Under the pieces are notes generated by a model. That model did no database searches, had not been told where the DNA came from, and saw only the letters and a program-made list of their open reading frames with translations. Positions 30,468-37,914 of a stretch of 38,526 nucleotides of DNA are shown here, piece after piece. A program made the position numbers and the translations under genes. The stretch covers positions 1 to 38,526 of the forward strand of contig JACCXC010000111.1 of assembly GCA_013697275.1 (NCBI GenBank), read 5' to 3'. Each line of letters starts with the position of its first letter. The first letter of the stretch is position 1. This DNA comes from Actinomycetota bacterium. GTDB taxonomy: Bacteria > Actinomycetota > Thermoleophilia > Gaiellales > Gaiellaceae.

Positions 30468-30786
30468 GAAGGAGCTCGCTGTCATCCAACCGTGTTGCGC
30501 GCCAGGTGCGCCGCGGCTCTCGGTTGCCGAGCGCGAGGCGCTTGCCAGGCGCTTCAAGGCGCTCGCCGATCCCGCGCGCGTAGCCATCGTGAACCGGCTC
30601 GCGGGTGCGGGTGAGGTATGCGTGTGCGCCTTCGTTGGCGAGCTCGGCCTTTCGCAGCCGACGGTCTCCCACCACCTGCGTGTTCTGCGCGAGGCGGGCC
30701 TCGTCGAGGCAGAGCGGCGCGGAACCTGGGCGTACTACCGCGTCGTCCCCGAGACGGTCGAGGCCCTCGCCGCGACTCTCGTCTAG
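30466..30786 (+). CDS. ArsR/SmtB-family metal-responsive repressor
   Basis: 106-aa winged-helix dimeric repressor. The core 'RRFKALADPARVAIVNRL', recognition helix 'LSQPTVSHHLRVLREAGLVEAERRG' and wing 'TWAYYRVV' are canonical. The metal motif 'EVCVCAF' matches the alpha3 site ELCVCD of ArsR/CadC sensors, and an extra vicinal pair 'QPCCAP' lies at residues 10-11, as in CadC-type N-terminal ligands. Thiophilic metal or arsenite sensing is likely. No efflux pump or reductase is adjacent; the nearest divergent partner is the Cys-rich mini-ORF. GAAGAG 5 bases before ATG may serve as a weak ribosome-binding site. Confidence 0.92.
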   Translation: MKELAVIQPCCAPGAPRLSVAEREALARRFKALADPARVAIVNRLAGAGEVCVCAFVGELGLSQPTVSHHLRVLREAGLVEAERRGTWAYYRVVPETVEALAATLV

Positions 30787-30894
30787 GGTCGACCCGGCGC
30801 GCGGCGGGACGCTGGGTCTGCCCCTCGAATAGGGCCCGGATAGCCCCGTCAACTGTGACAAGAGAGCGGCGGAAGACAATCAATTCAGGTCTGT

Positions 30895-30931
30895 AGCCCC
30901 GGCCGGGGCTTGCCGGGGTCAAGATCCCCGG
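30895..30931. terminator. Tandem palindromes between arsR and the convergent gene
   Basis: AGCCCCGGCCGGGGCT (30895-30910) is a perfect 16-bp palindrome. CCGGGG-TCAAGAT-CCCCGG (30913-30931) is a second hairpin. They sit between two convergent genes and suit bidirectional termination, though no T-run is present. The rest of 30787-30946 shows no gene. Confidence 0.55.
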
Positions 30932-30946
30932 TGCGCGGCCCGTGTA

Positions 30947-31429
30947 CTAGTCCAGCGCGTGTCGCGCAGCTTCGACTCGGTGCGGCTCGAGGCCGGCCTG
31001 CTGGCGCTCAGCACGCGAAATGAGCTCCTCCAGGGCGATCCCCTGCAGGCGTTCTGCGACGCCTGTCGCGTCGCGCAGGTTGCGCCAGAGGCTCAGCTTT
31101 CCCTGAATCCCCATGGTCAGGCCCTCGAGCTCGAGCACCCGGCTCAGCGGGGAATACCCGGTCACCTGGCCGTTCAGCTTGAGCCGTCCGAGGCGCTCGG
31201 CCACGAGTGCCAACGCGGGCTTCACCCGGCTCGGCCGGACGCCGACTTGCTGCATGACGGTCAGGAGCGTCCTGCGGTCTTCCATGAGCTCGGGCACGAG
31301 GCTCTCGAGATATGCCCCGAGGTCGTTGCCGCGGTTGCTGCGCAGAGTCCGCTTAGCCAGCTCGACTCCCACGGCCGCGCCGGCCAGGTGGTCGTTCAAG
31401 TAGATCGAGAGAAGCTTCCTTTCCGCCAC
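30947..31429 (-). CDS. All-helical protein, possibly ferritin-like, function unknown
   Basis: 160 aa, predicted mostly helical: 'LLSIYLNDHLAGAAVGVELAKRTLRSN', 'LGAYLESLVPELMEDRRTLLTVMQQ', 'LWRNLRDATGVAERLQGIALEELISRAERQQAGLEPHRVEAARHAL'. His, Glu and Asp residues on the helices recall four-helix bundle proteins of the ferritin-like superfamily, but no clear metal signature can be assigned by eye. No signal peptide. GTG 31429 follows TAACGT by 7 nt, so it is probably leaderless and separately transcribed. Convergent with arsR. Confidence 0.7.
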   Translation of the reverse strand: MAERKLLSIYLNDHLAGAAVGVELAKRTLRSNRGNDLGAYLESLVPELMEDRRTLLTVMQQVGVRPSRVKPALALVAERLGRLKLNGQVTGYSPLSRVLELEGLTMGIQGKLSLWRNLRDATGVAERLQGIALEELISRAERQQAGLEPHRVEAARHALD

Positions 31430-31436
31430 GCGGGGG

Positions 31437-31442
31437 ACGTTA
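31437..31442 (-). promoter_or_regulatory. -10 box (TAACGT) for the helical protein gene
   Basis: TAACGT on the minus strand ends 7 nt before GTG 31429. Confidence 0.5.
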
Positions 31443-31447
31443 CCGGC

Positions 31448-32302
31448 CTAGGCCGTCTCCACGGGTCGGGTTGCGGCGACGACGTCGAGTTGGTTCGCGT
31501 GGTAGAGGACGAGTGCCTCGGCCGTTCGCGCCGAGCGGCCGTCGTGGTGCGCGGCGATCGCGTGGAGGAGCTCGGCGCGCGCCTCCGGGTCGAGCCCGCC
31601 GGCGCGCTCTTCCACGAGCCGCAGCCCGAGGTGGACGTGGCCGAGGAGCTTGCCCTCGGCCGTCGGGAGGGAGAGCGGGCCGCGGTCGAGCTCGAGAGTC
31701 CGGCCGACGTCGTGCAAAAGCGCAGCCGCGAGGAGTAGGTCGCGCCGTAGGCGCGGATGCAAGTCGGCGGTGTCGCGGCAGAGCGTCGCCACCGCGACCG
31801 TGTGCTCGAGGAGGCCGCCCGCGTACCGGTGGTGACCCTCGGGCGTGGCCGGGAGCTCCCGGAGCCGGGCACGAAACGAGGCGTCCCCCGCGAACGCGGC
31901 CACGACGGCCCGGAGACCGGGGTGCGTCACCTCCTCGGCCAGGAAGTCGAAGAATCCCTCCGCCTCGTCGAGGTCGCGGCGCGCCTCCGGCACGAGCGCC
32001 GCCAGGTCGGCCTCGGCCTGCTCGACCGACCGAACGTCGAGCTGGAGGCGGTCGCGGAAGCGCTCGACCCGGGCCAACACGCGCACCGCGTCGCCTTCGC
32101 GGAAACGGGAGTCCAGAACCTCCACGTCGCTCCAGACACGTCCTTCGACGCTGCCCGTCGAATCGACCAGCTCGACGACCAGATAGGGACGACCGGCCCG
32201 AGTGCGGAGGCGCCGCTTCCGGCGGACTGCGAAGACCCCTTCGACGGTTCGATCCTCCGCGAGATCCGCGATCCGCGTCTCCGGGGCGGCCGCGACAGTC
32301 AC
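31448..32302 (-). CDS. OB-fold plus HD-domain protein, YhaM-type 3'-5' exoribonuclease-like
   Basis: 284 aa. The N-terminal OB fold (about 10-100) contains 'VEGVFAVRRKRRLRTRAGRPYLVVELVDSTGSVEGRVW'. The C-terminal HD domain has its metal residues in 'GGLLEHTVAVATLC', 'AALLHDVGR', 'LLGHVHLG' and 'IAAHHDG'. This order is that of YhaM/CBF1-type 3'-5' exonucleases acting on RNA or single-stranded DNA ends. GTG 32302 follows TAGACT by 6 nt. Divergent from DUF1015 with 63 bases between starts. Confidence 0.85.
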   Translation of the reverse strand: MTVAAAPETRIADLAEDRTVEGVFAVRRKRRLRTRAGRPYLVVELVDSTGSVEGRVWSDVEVLDSRFREGDAVRVLARVERFRDRLQLDVRSVEQAEADLAALVPEARRDLDEAEGFFDFLAEEVTHPGLRAVVAAFAGDASFRARLRELPATPEGHHRYAGGLLEHTVAVATLCRDTADLHPRLRRDLLLAAALLHDVGRTLELDRGPLSLPTAEGKLLGHVHLGLRLVEERAGGLDPEARAELLHAIAAHHDGRSARTAEALVLYHANQLDVVAATRPVETA

Positions 32303-32308
32303 GCACCG

Positions 32309-32314
32309 AGTCTA
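32309..32314 (-). promoter_or_regulatory. -10 box (TAGACT) for the OB-HD nuclease gene
   Basis: TAGACT on the minus strand ends 6 nt before GTG 32302. Confidence 0.55.
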
Positions 32315-32353
32315 GGCAGGGAGCCGGATGCCGAGCCTTCCAGCGCCCTGGGA

Positions 32354-32359
32354 TAGCCT
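32354..32359 (+). promoter_or_regulatory. -10 box (TAGCCT) for the DUF1015 gene
   Basis: TAGCCT ends 6 nt before GTG 32366; same hexamer as upstream of the YchF-like gene. Confidence 0.55.
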
Positions 32360-32365
32360 GAGCCG

Positions 32366-33487
32366 GTGGCCCGCCTCAAGCCCTTTCGCGCCTTGCGCTA
32401 CGACACGGCGCGGGCGGGGCCGCTCGAAACGCTCGTCGCGCCGCCGCACGACGTGATTGGCGGCGAGGAGCTCGAGCGCCTGCGGGCAGCGAGCCCGTGG
32501 AACATCGTCCACCTGATTCGGCCCGACGCGCCCGAGGATGCCGCGCGGGCGCTCAGGGAGTGGCGCGCGTCGGAGATCCTCGTCCGGGAGACCTCGCCGG
32601 CGGCCTGGATCCTCGAGGAGACTTTCGCAGGGCCGGACGGCCTCGAGCGTACGCGTCGCGGCGTCGTCGCCAGGACCCGGCTCGAGCCGTACGGGGCCGG
32701 CGACGTCGTCCCACACGAACGGACGCTGGCCTCTCAGAAGGCCGCGCGCCTCGACCTCCTCCGGGCTACGCACACGAAGCTCTCATCCGTCCTCCTGCTC
32801 CACGAAGGTGACTCACCGCCGGCGGTCGACCGCGAGCCGGAGATCGAGGTGGAGTTCGACGGGGTGATCAGCCGGCTCTGGCGCGTCGAGGAGCCAGCCG
32901 AGCTGCTCGAGGGCGTTCGAGGCCGCGCGATCATCGCCGACGGCCACCACCGCTATGAGACGTCGTTGCGCTTCCACGAGGAGCAGGGGACGGAGGAAAC
33001 GGCCTACGTCCTCTCCACGCTCGTCGCCCGGAGTGACCCCGGTCTCGTGATCTTCCCGACCCATCGGCTCGCCCTTGGCCCAGTGCCGGAGCTGAACGGG
33101 CGCCTCCGGCTGACGCCCCTCACCGGCGGCGCGAGCGACGCGCTCGAGTCGCTTGCCCGCGTCCCGCGAGACCGGCCCGCCTTCGTGCTCCTGCGCCCGG
33201 ACGACGCCGTCCTCGCCGAGGCCGGGCCGGAGGACGGCCCGGTCGCCGTGCTCGACACGGCGATCCTGGACGAGCTTGCCCTCCCGGATGTGCGCTTCAC
33301 CGCGAGCGTCGAGGAAGCCGAGCGGGCAGTCCGAAGCGGGGACGCCGAGGCGGCCTTCCTCGTCCGGGCGCCGACGATAGCGCAGGTCGAGGCCGTCGCC
33401 CTGGCCGGCGCGAAGATGCCCGAGAAGAGCACGTACTTCTTCCCGAAGCTGACGAGCGGACTCCTCCTCTCGCCTTTCGACGAGTGA
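32366..33487 (+). CDS. DUF1015 family protein
   Basis: 373 aa, cytoplasmic. The N-terminal 'KPFRALRYD' and 'LVAPPHDVI', then 'SPWNIVHLIRPD', 'VVPHERTLASQKAARLDLLRATHTKLSSVLLLHE', 'RAIIADGHHRYETSLRFHEE' and the end 'AKMPEKSTYFFPKLTSGLLLSPFD' match DUF1015 throughout. The conserved 'ADGHHRYE' hints at a metal or nucleotide site; the family is uncharacterised, although often linked to amino-acid metabolism. Its stop overlaps the next start (GTGA). Confidence 0.9.
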   Translation: MARLKPFRALRYDTARAGPLETLVAPPHDVIGGEELERLRAASPWNIVHLIRPDAPEDAARALREWRASEILVRETSPAAWILEETFAGPDGLERTRRGVVARTRLEPYGAGDVVPHERTLASQKAARLDLLRATHTKLSSVLLLHEGDSPPAVDREPEIEVEFDGVISRLWRVEEPAELLEGVRGRAIIADGHHRYETSLRFHEEQGTEETAYVLSTLVARSDPGLVIFPTHRLALGPVPELNGRLRLTPLTGGASDALESLARVPRDRPAFVLLRPDDAVLAEAGPEDGPVAVLDTAILDELALPDVRFTASVEEAERAVRSGDAEAAFLVRAPTIAQVEAVALAGAKMPEKSTYFFPKLTSGLLLSPFDE

Positions 33488-34302
33488 CCGACTGGCCCGC
33501 CGTCTGCCGCGAGGCGGGCGAGGCCGTCTCCCGCGTGCTCGCCGAGCTGCCCGCCCGGGCCGACCGCGAGCCCGTGCTCGGGACGGGAATGGGCGGGGAC
33601 GAGACGACTGCCGTGGACGCTGCGGCCGAGGCCGCGGTGGTCGAAGTGCTTCGGCGCTCGGGAGCCGGCTTCACTCTCGTCTCGGAGGAGCTGGGTGAGG
33701 AGAAGGTCGGGAGTGGCGGCGACGGCGTCCACGTGGTCGTCGACCCGATCGACGGGAGCCTGAACGCGAAGCGCGGGATCCCGCTCTTCGCCTTGTCGAT
33801 CGCGGTCGCGGACGGGCCAGCCATGGGCGATGTCTTCTTCGGGTACGTCCGTGACTACGGGACGGGCGAGGAATGGACTGCCCGGCGGGGAGAGGGGGCG
33901 CGACTGAACGGGGAGCCGCTCGGCGGCGACCTCCCGAAGAGCGAGGTCGAGATCCTCGCGATGGAGGCGACCCGGACGGACCTCCTCGCCGAGAAGGCCG
34001 GCGCGATGGCCGGCTTCGCCTACCGGACGCGCGTCTTCGGCTCGCTCACCCTCTCCCTCTGCCACCTGGCGGCGGGGCGAGTCGACGCTGTCTGCTCGCT
34101 CAAGCCCGCCCGGAGCGTGGATATCGCCGCCGCCCAGCTCCTCGTCCGCGAGCGCGGCCTCGCGATCGACCTGCCGGACGACCGGCCGTTCGGAGCGGCT
34201 CGACTCGACCTGGAGGCCCGCTCCCGGGTCGTGGCAGGAGCCACGGACGCCGTGTGCGCCGAGCTCTGGCGCAGGCTCACGGCTCGAAGAGATCCTGCGT
34301 GA
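33484..34302 (+). CDS. Inositol monophosphatase/FBPase-family phosphatase
   Basis: 272-aa Mg-dependent sugar- or inositol-phosphate phosphatase. Metal motifs: 'SEELGEE' (Glu), 'VVDPIDGSLN' (family 'DPIDGT.N'; Ser replaces Thr) and 'ARSVDIAAAQLLVRERG' (third-site Asp, usually 'WD.AAG'). It is close to archaeal IMPase/FBPase forms in length. The substrate could be inositol-1-phosphate, fructose-1,6-bisphosphate or another phosphate. Coupled to DUF1015 by a 4-bp overlap; its last 26 bases overlap the convergent lipoprotein gene. Confidence 0.88.
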   Translation: MTDWPAVCREAGEAVSRVLAELPARADREPVLGTGMGGDETTAVDAAAEAAVVEVLRRSGAGFTLVSEELGEEKVGSGGDGVHVVVDPIDGSLNAKRGIPLFALSIAVADGPAMGDVFFGYVRDYGTGEEWTARRGEGARLNGEPLGGDLPKSEVEILAMEATRTDLLAEKAGAMAGFAYRTRVFGSLTLSLCHLAAGRVDAVCSLKPARSVDIAAAQLLVRERGLAIDLPDDRPFGAARLDLEARSRVVAGATDAVCAELWRRLTARRDPA

Positions 34303-34855
34303 CGGCAGCGATCCGGCCACGCTGAGTCAGAAAGACGTCCACGGTGAACCACTGAAGGCAGCTTTCGAGCCTGCGGGGCTGGACGCTGACCCGGCGAAGG
34401 GACGCCACCCGCGGCGGCGGCGGGACCGGCGGCGAGACGCAGTGACGGTGCGGGCCGAGTGAGAACGCGAGCGGTCCGCGGCTCTGGCCGAGGAGCTCGA
34501 GCGCTGAGAAGGGGCCCACCCCAGCCCTGAAGTCGCCCCCGGGCGGACGAAGGAGCCATGCTTGTGGGTCGGAAAGCTCGGCCCTCGCCCGCTCGAGCAA
34601 GAGGTGGCTTCCCAGACCGAGGTGCACGCGCCCGGCGAAAGGGACGGCGGACGCCGTCCGGGCCGATGGTCGTCGCGCGAGCTCCGCCAGCCTTCGCAGG
34701 ATCGCGCGGTCGCGAGGCGTTGTCGGCTCCGGCGCCCTCGACGTCGTGCCGACTGGCTTCTCCGGTGGCTTCAGGGCATCGCGGGCGGGCCCCTCGGCAC
34801 TGCAGCCGCCGAGGAGCCCGACCGCGCAGAGCGCGGCGAGCGATGCCGCCCTCAC
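34277..34855 (-). CDS. Small lipoprotein, function unknown, end of the MtrAB-LpqB-like operon
   Basis: 192 aa. The signal peptide ends in lipobox 'GLLGGC' (Cys18). The mature protein has a Pro/Thr linker, then a region with 'VHLGLGSHLLLERARAEL' and a C-terminal 'WFTVDVFLTQRGRIAAVTQDL' that may form a small beta domain. Two further cysteines could form a disulphide. No domain recognised. It overlaps the upstream GerMN lipoprotein by 4 bases and is probably co-expressed with the kinase system. Confidence 0.72.
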   Translation of the reverse strand: MRAASLAALCAVGLLGGCSAEGPARDALKPPEKPVGTTSRAPEPTTPRDRAILRRLAELARRPSARTASAVPFAGRVHLGLGSHLLLERARAELSDPQAWLLRPPGGDFRAGVGPFSALELLGQSRGPLAFSLGPHRHCVSPPVPPPPRVASLRRVSVQPRRLESCLQWFTVDVFLTQRGRIAAVTQDLFEP

Positions 34856-35769
34856 GGGACGAGCTTGACCGGGATCTCGACCGAGTGGCTTGGCCGCCCG
34901 TCGCCATCCGCGTCGTCGTCCTGGACGAGGAGCGTGCCCATCTGGGCCGTCGAGACCTTGAAGCGAAGCTGCGTCGAGAAGTCGCCGCGGCAGCCGGTTC
35001 CGCAGGTCGCCGTGGTGAACGTGCGCACGAGCTCCTTGCCCTTCGCATCCAGGAGGACGAGCGTGACGTTAGCCTCGAACACGTTGGCGCTGCCCGAGAC
35101 CGTGAACGGGCTGGAGACCGATTGCCTCTGCGTGGGCGACTCGACCACGATCGGCGCGTCGAGCTCCTCGTAGTCCTTCCGCGTCACGGGCTTGTCCAGC
35201 ACGATGCCCTCGCCCGAGAAGACGTCGACGGGCTCGCCGTCCAGGTGGAAGCGCACCGACTTCACCGTGTCGAACTCCGTCATCGTGTAGACGACCTGGG
35301 CGAGCCGCAGGAACATCGAGCGCGAGCCGCCGCCCGACTCGAACTCCGAGCTCAGGTCGACGGTCGCGATGTCGCTCTCGAGGTTGATCCCGAGGAGCCG
35401 GGTGCCGGCCGGGATCGCGGTGGCGAGGCCGGACCCCGACGGCGGGCCGTCGAGGAGGAGCTCGACCGCCGCCAAGGCAACGCCTTCGGGCGCGGGAGCT
35501 TCGATCGTGGTCGGGGAGAGCTCGTCTCCGCGTGCGAACCAGACCGTGTAGTTGCGCCGAGCGCCCGCTGCGGTCTCGGCGGGCTCGGACGTGGTCTCGC
35601 CGGGCGAGGTGGACTCGGAGCTGGTGGTCTCCCCCGCCGTACCCGCCGTACCCGCCGTACCCGCCTCTCCCGGCACCGGGCCGGCCGAGACGGCGCCCTC
35701 CTCGGTACCGCAGCCGGCTGCCGGAAGGACGAGGGCGAGTGTGAGAAGCAGAAGCACGAGCGATTTCAT
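34852..35769 (-). CDS. GerMN-Gmad2 domain lipoprotein (LpqB-like position)
   Basis: 305 aa. The signal peptide ends in 'LPAAGC' (Cys20), followed by a Gly/Thr/Ser/Glu linker containing the repeat 'GTAGTAGTAG'. The GerMN domain (about 70-185) shows 'VALAAVELLLDGPP', 'LLGINLESDIATVDLSSEF' and 'QVVYTMTEFDTVKSVRFHLDGE'. The Gmad2 immunoglobulin-like domain (about 205-305) shows 'SPTQRQSVSSPFTVSGSANVFEANV' and closing 'HSVEIPVKL'. It is coupled to the upstream kinase by ATGA overlap. In mycobacteria the GerMN protein LpqB is encoded after MtrAB and modulates MtrB, so a similar accessory role is inferred. Confidence 0.88.
   Translation of the reverse strand: MKSLVLLLLTLALVLPAAGCGTEEGAVSAGPVPGEAGTAGTAGTAGETTSSESTSPGETTSEPAETAAGARRNYTVWFARGDELSPTTIEAPAPEGVALAAVELLLDGPPSGSGLATAIPAGTRLLGINLESDIATVDLSSEFESGGGSRSMFLRLAQVVYTMTEFDTVKSVRFHLDGEPVDVFSGEGIVLDKPVTRKDYEELDAPIVVESPTQRQSVSSPFTVSGSANVFEANVTLVLLDAKGKELVRTFTTATCGTGCRGDFSTQLRFKVSTAQMGTLLVQDDDADGDGRPSHSVEIPVKLVP
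35633..35665. repeat. 9-bp tandem repeat in the GerMN lipoprotein linker
   Basis: CCCGCCGTA occurs three times plus a partial fourth copy. It stays in frame and encodes Gly-Thr-Ala units in the linker after the lipid anchor, so copy changes would alter linker length without frameshift. Confidence 0.8.
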
Positions 35770-37217
35770 CGAGAGCCTCCTTCAGGTGGACGCTCTCCAT
35801 CGTCGTCCGGGCATTCGACAGAGTCGTGACCGGCGTGCAACGATTCCGTCACAGGCAGTCGGAGCGTGAAGCGAGCGCCGTGGCCCGGCTCGCTTGCGAC
35901 CTCTACGTCGCCGCCGAGAAGCCGGGCATTCTCGCGGGCGATCGCCAGCCCGAGGCCGCTCCCCGGGCCGGCGCGCGAGGGGTCGGCCTTGTAGAAGCGC
36001 TCGAAGACGTGCGGTAGGTGCTCGGCCGGGATGCCAGGACCGCGATCGGTGACCTCCACGACTGCCGAGCCCTCTTCGTTCGAGACGCGGACGGCCGCCT
36101 CGCCGTTCCCGTGGGCGAGCGCGTTGCCGACGAGGTTCCCGAGGATCCGTTCCAGCCGCCGGCGGTCGCTCTCGATCGTGACCGGCTCCTCGTCGACCCT
36201 GACCCGCCCATCGGCGTCGTGGGCCCGAACCACCGAGGCGACCGTCGCACCGAGATCGACGGGCTCGCGTCGCAGCGGCTCGGCTCCAGCGTCGAGACGG
36301 GAGATCTCCATCAGGTCGTCGACGAGCCCGCGCAGGCGCCCGACGTCGGCGACGAGCAGCTCGGCCGGGCGGCGGGCATCGGCGGGAAGGCTGTCGATGT
36401 GCTCGGCAAGGAGCGAGGCCTCGGCGACCAGGGCCGTCAGTGGGGTGCGGAGCTCATGAGCGACGTCGGCCGTGAAGCGTCGCTCGCGCGACTGGGCCTG
36501 GGAGAGCGCGACGATCTTTCCCTGGAGTGCGTCGGCCATCTCGTTGAAGGAGGCGGCCCAGGCGCCGAACTCGTCGGCCCGCTCGACCGGGATGCGAGTC
36601 TCCAGGAGGCCCTCGGCGAGCGAGCGAGCGGCCTCGCTGGCCCGTGCGACGGGCGCGAGCGTGCGTCGCGCGAGGATCCAGCCGACGATCCCCGCGAGGA
36701 GGGCGACCGCGCCGACGCCGACGAGCAGGATCGTGCGCAGCTGGTCGAGCTCGTCGTGTAACTCCCGCTCGTCGAAGAAGAAGTAGACGTCGAGCTCCGA
36801 TTCGGCCACGCGGCCACCGGCCACCAGGTACGGCACGTCGCGTAGCGTGACTCGCTCGTAGCCGAGCTCGCCGCGTGTGACGAGGCTCCCGAGGTCGCGG
36901 GGGACGTCGCCGGCGCCAAGCGAGAGGCTCGACGAGAAAGCGGACTCGCCGGATGTCGCGACCGTCGTGAACTCCCCGCGTCGCTGGAGCGCCTCGACAA
37001 CGCCTCGAATGCCCCCTTCGTCGACCACTTCGCCCGCGAGCACGAGGTTGAAGCGGGACTGGTCGAGGGCGCGGTCGACCGATCCGGTCAGTCGGTCCTC
37101 GCGAACGACGAGGTAAGACCCCGTCGCAAGTGCAGCCGCTGAGAGCCCTGCGACGAGGATGAAGGCGATCGTGAGCCGGCGGCGCAGGCGTCCCGGGGTG
37201 ATCCGCCGCTCGGCCAT
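35766..37217 (-). CDS. Membrane sensor histidine kinase with HAMP (MtrB-like position)
   Basis: 483 aa. TM1 (about 15-38), an extracytoplasmic region of about 120 residues, TM2 (about 165-187, 'ILLVGVGAVALLAGIVGWILA'), HAMP, then the DHp H-box 'DVAHELRTPLTALVAEASLL' with H254. The HATPase motifs are 'GNALAHGNG', 'DRGPGIPAEHLPHVFERFYK' and 'GSGLGLAIA'. All catalytic motifs are intact. ATG 37217 overlaps the upstream response regulator stop, and the stop overlaps the GerMN lipoprotein start, giving one coupled regulator-kinase-lipoprotein unit. Confidence 0.94.
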   Translation of the reverse strand: MAERRITPGRLRRRLTIAFILVAGLSAAALATGSYLVVREDRLTGSVDRALDQSRFNLVLAGEVVDEGGIRGVVEALQRRGEFTTVATSGESAFSSSLSLGAGDVPRDLGSLVTRGELGYERVTLRDVPYLVAGGRVAESELDVYFFFDERELHDELDQLRTILLVGVGAVALLAGIVGWILARRTLAPVARASEAARSLAEGLLETRIPVERADEFGAWAASFNEMADALQGKIVALSQAQSRERRFTADVAHELRTPLTALVAEASLLAEHIDSLPADARRPAELLVADVGRLRGLVDDLMEISRLDAGAEPLRREPVDLGATVASVVRAHDADGRVRVDEEPVTIESDRRRLERILGNLVGNALAHGNGEAAVRVSNEEGSAVVEVTDRGPGIPAEHLPHVFERFYKADPSRAGPGSGLGLAIARENARLLGGDVEVASEPGHGARFTLRLPVTESLHAGHDSVECPDDDGERPPEGGSR

Positions 37218-37900
37218 CAGCCCGCTTCGACCCGGTATCCGACCCCGCGCACGGTGAGCAGGATCCGGGGCTCCTTTGGGTCGTCCTCGATCTTCGCGCG
37301 CAGGCGCTGCACGGCTGCATCGACGAGCCGCGAGTCGCCTAGGTACTCGTAGTTCCAGACGCGCTCGAGGAGGAGCTCCCTGGTGAAGACCTGACGCGGG
37401 CGGCTCGCCAGCTCGAGCAGGAGTCGGAACTCGGTCGCCGTCAGGGCCACGTCCTGGCCGTCCTTCCGGACTCGGAAGCCGGCCGGGTCGATCTCGAGGC
37501 CGCCGACGGTCAGGACGTCTGCGACAGCCACGTCGGCGGCCGCGCGGCGAAGCGCTGCGCGCACGCGGGCCACGAGCTCGGGCAGCTCGAACGGCTTCGT
37601 GACGTAGTCGTCCGCGCCGAGCTCGAGCCCGACGACCACGTCAACGGTGTCGGCCTTGGCGGAGAGCATGAGGATCGGCACGCGGCTCTCCCGGCGGATC
37701 TCGCGGCAGACCTCGTACCCGTCGAGCTCGGGCAGCATCACGTCGAGGACGACCAGGTCGTGCGTGCCGGAGCGGAAGCGCTCCAGGGCCTCGCGCCCGT
37801 TCGCCGCCGTCGTTACGTGGAAACCGGCCCGCTCGAGGCCGAGCGTGGTCACCTCGCGGATCGACGCGTCGTCCTCGACCAGAAGAACGCGCTCGTCCAT
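37217..37900 (-). CDS. OmpR/PhoB-family response regulator (MtrA-like position)
   Basis: 227 aa from ATG 37900; the track ORF reaching 38407 runs antiphase through the GNAT gene and is false. Receiver: acidic pair D10-D11, phospho-acceptor D53 ('VVLDVMLPELDG'), 'LSAKADT', 'DDYVTKPFELPEL'. Winged helix from about residue 130 with 'LTATEFRLLLELASRPRQVFTRELLLERVW' and 'ILLTVRGVGYRVEAG'. A TAGGCT box ends 8 nt before the ATG. First gene of the four-gene minus-strand operon. Confidence 0.94.
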   Translation of the reverse strand: MDERVLLVEDDASIREVTTLGLERAGFHVTTAANGREALERFRSGTHDLVVLDVMLPELDGYEVCREIRRESRVPILMLSAKADTVDVVVGLELGADDYVTKPFELPELVARVRAALRRAAADVAVADVLTVGGLEIDPAGFRVRKDGQDVALTATEFRLLLELASRPRQVFTRELLLERVWNYEYLGDSRLVDAAVQRLRAKIEDDPKEPRILLTVRGVGYRVEAG

Positions 37901-37908
37901 GCAGGGGA

Positions 37909-37914
37909 AGCCTA
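37909..37914 (-). promoter_or_regulatory. -10 box (TAGGCT) overlapping the GNAT stop codon
   Basis: TAGGCT on the minus strand ends 8 nt before ATG 37900. Its first three bases are the TAG stop of the upstream GNAT gene. The same hexamer precedes otsA. Confidence 0.5.

Noticed and set aside
30363-30587. 74-aa minus-strand ORF over the arsR start
   Set aside because: Covers the same DNA as arsR and the mini-ORF but in another frame, with no ribosome-binding site; the mini-ORF has a perfect one.
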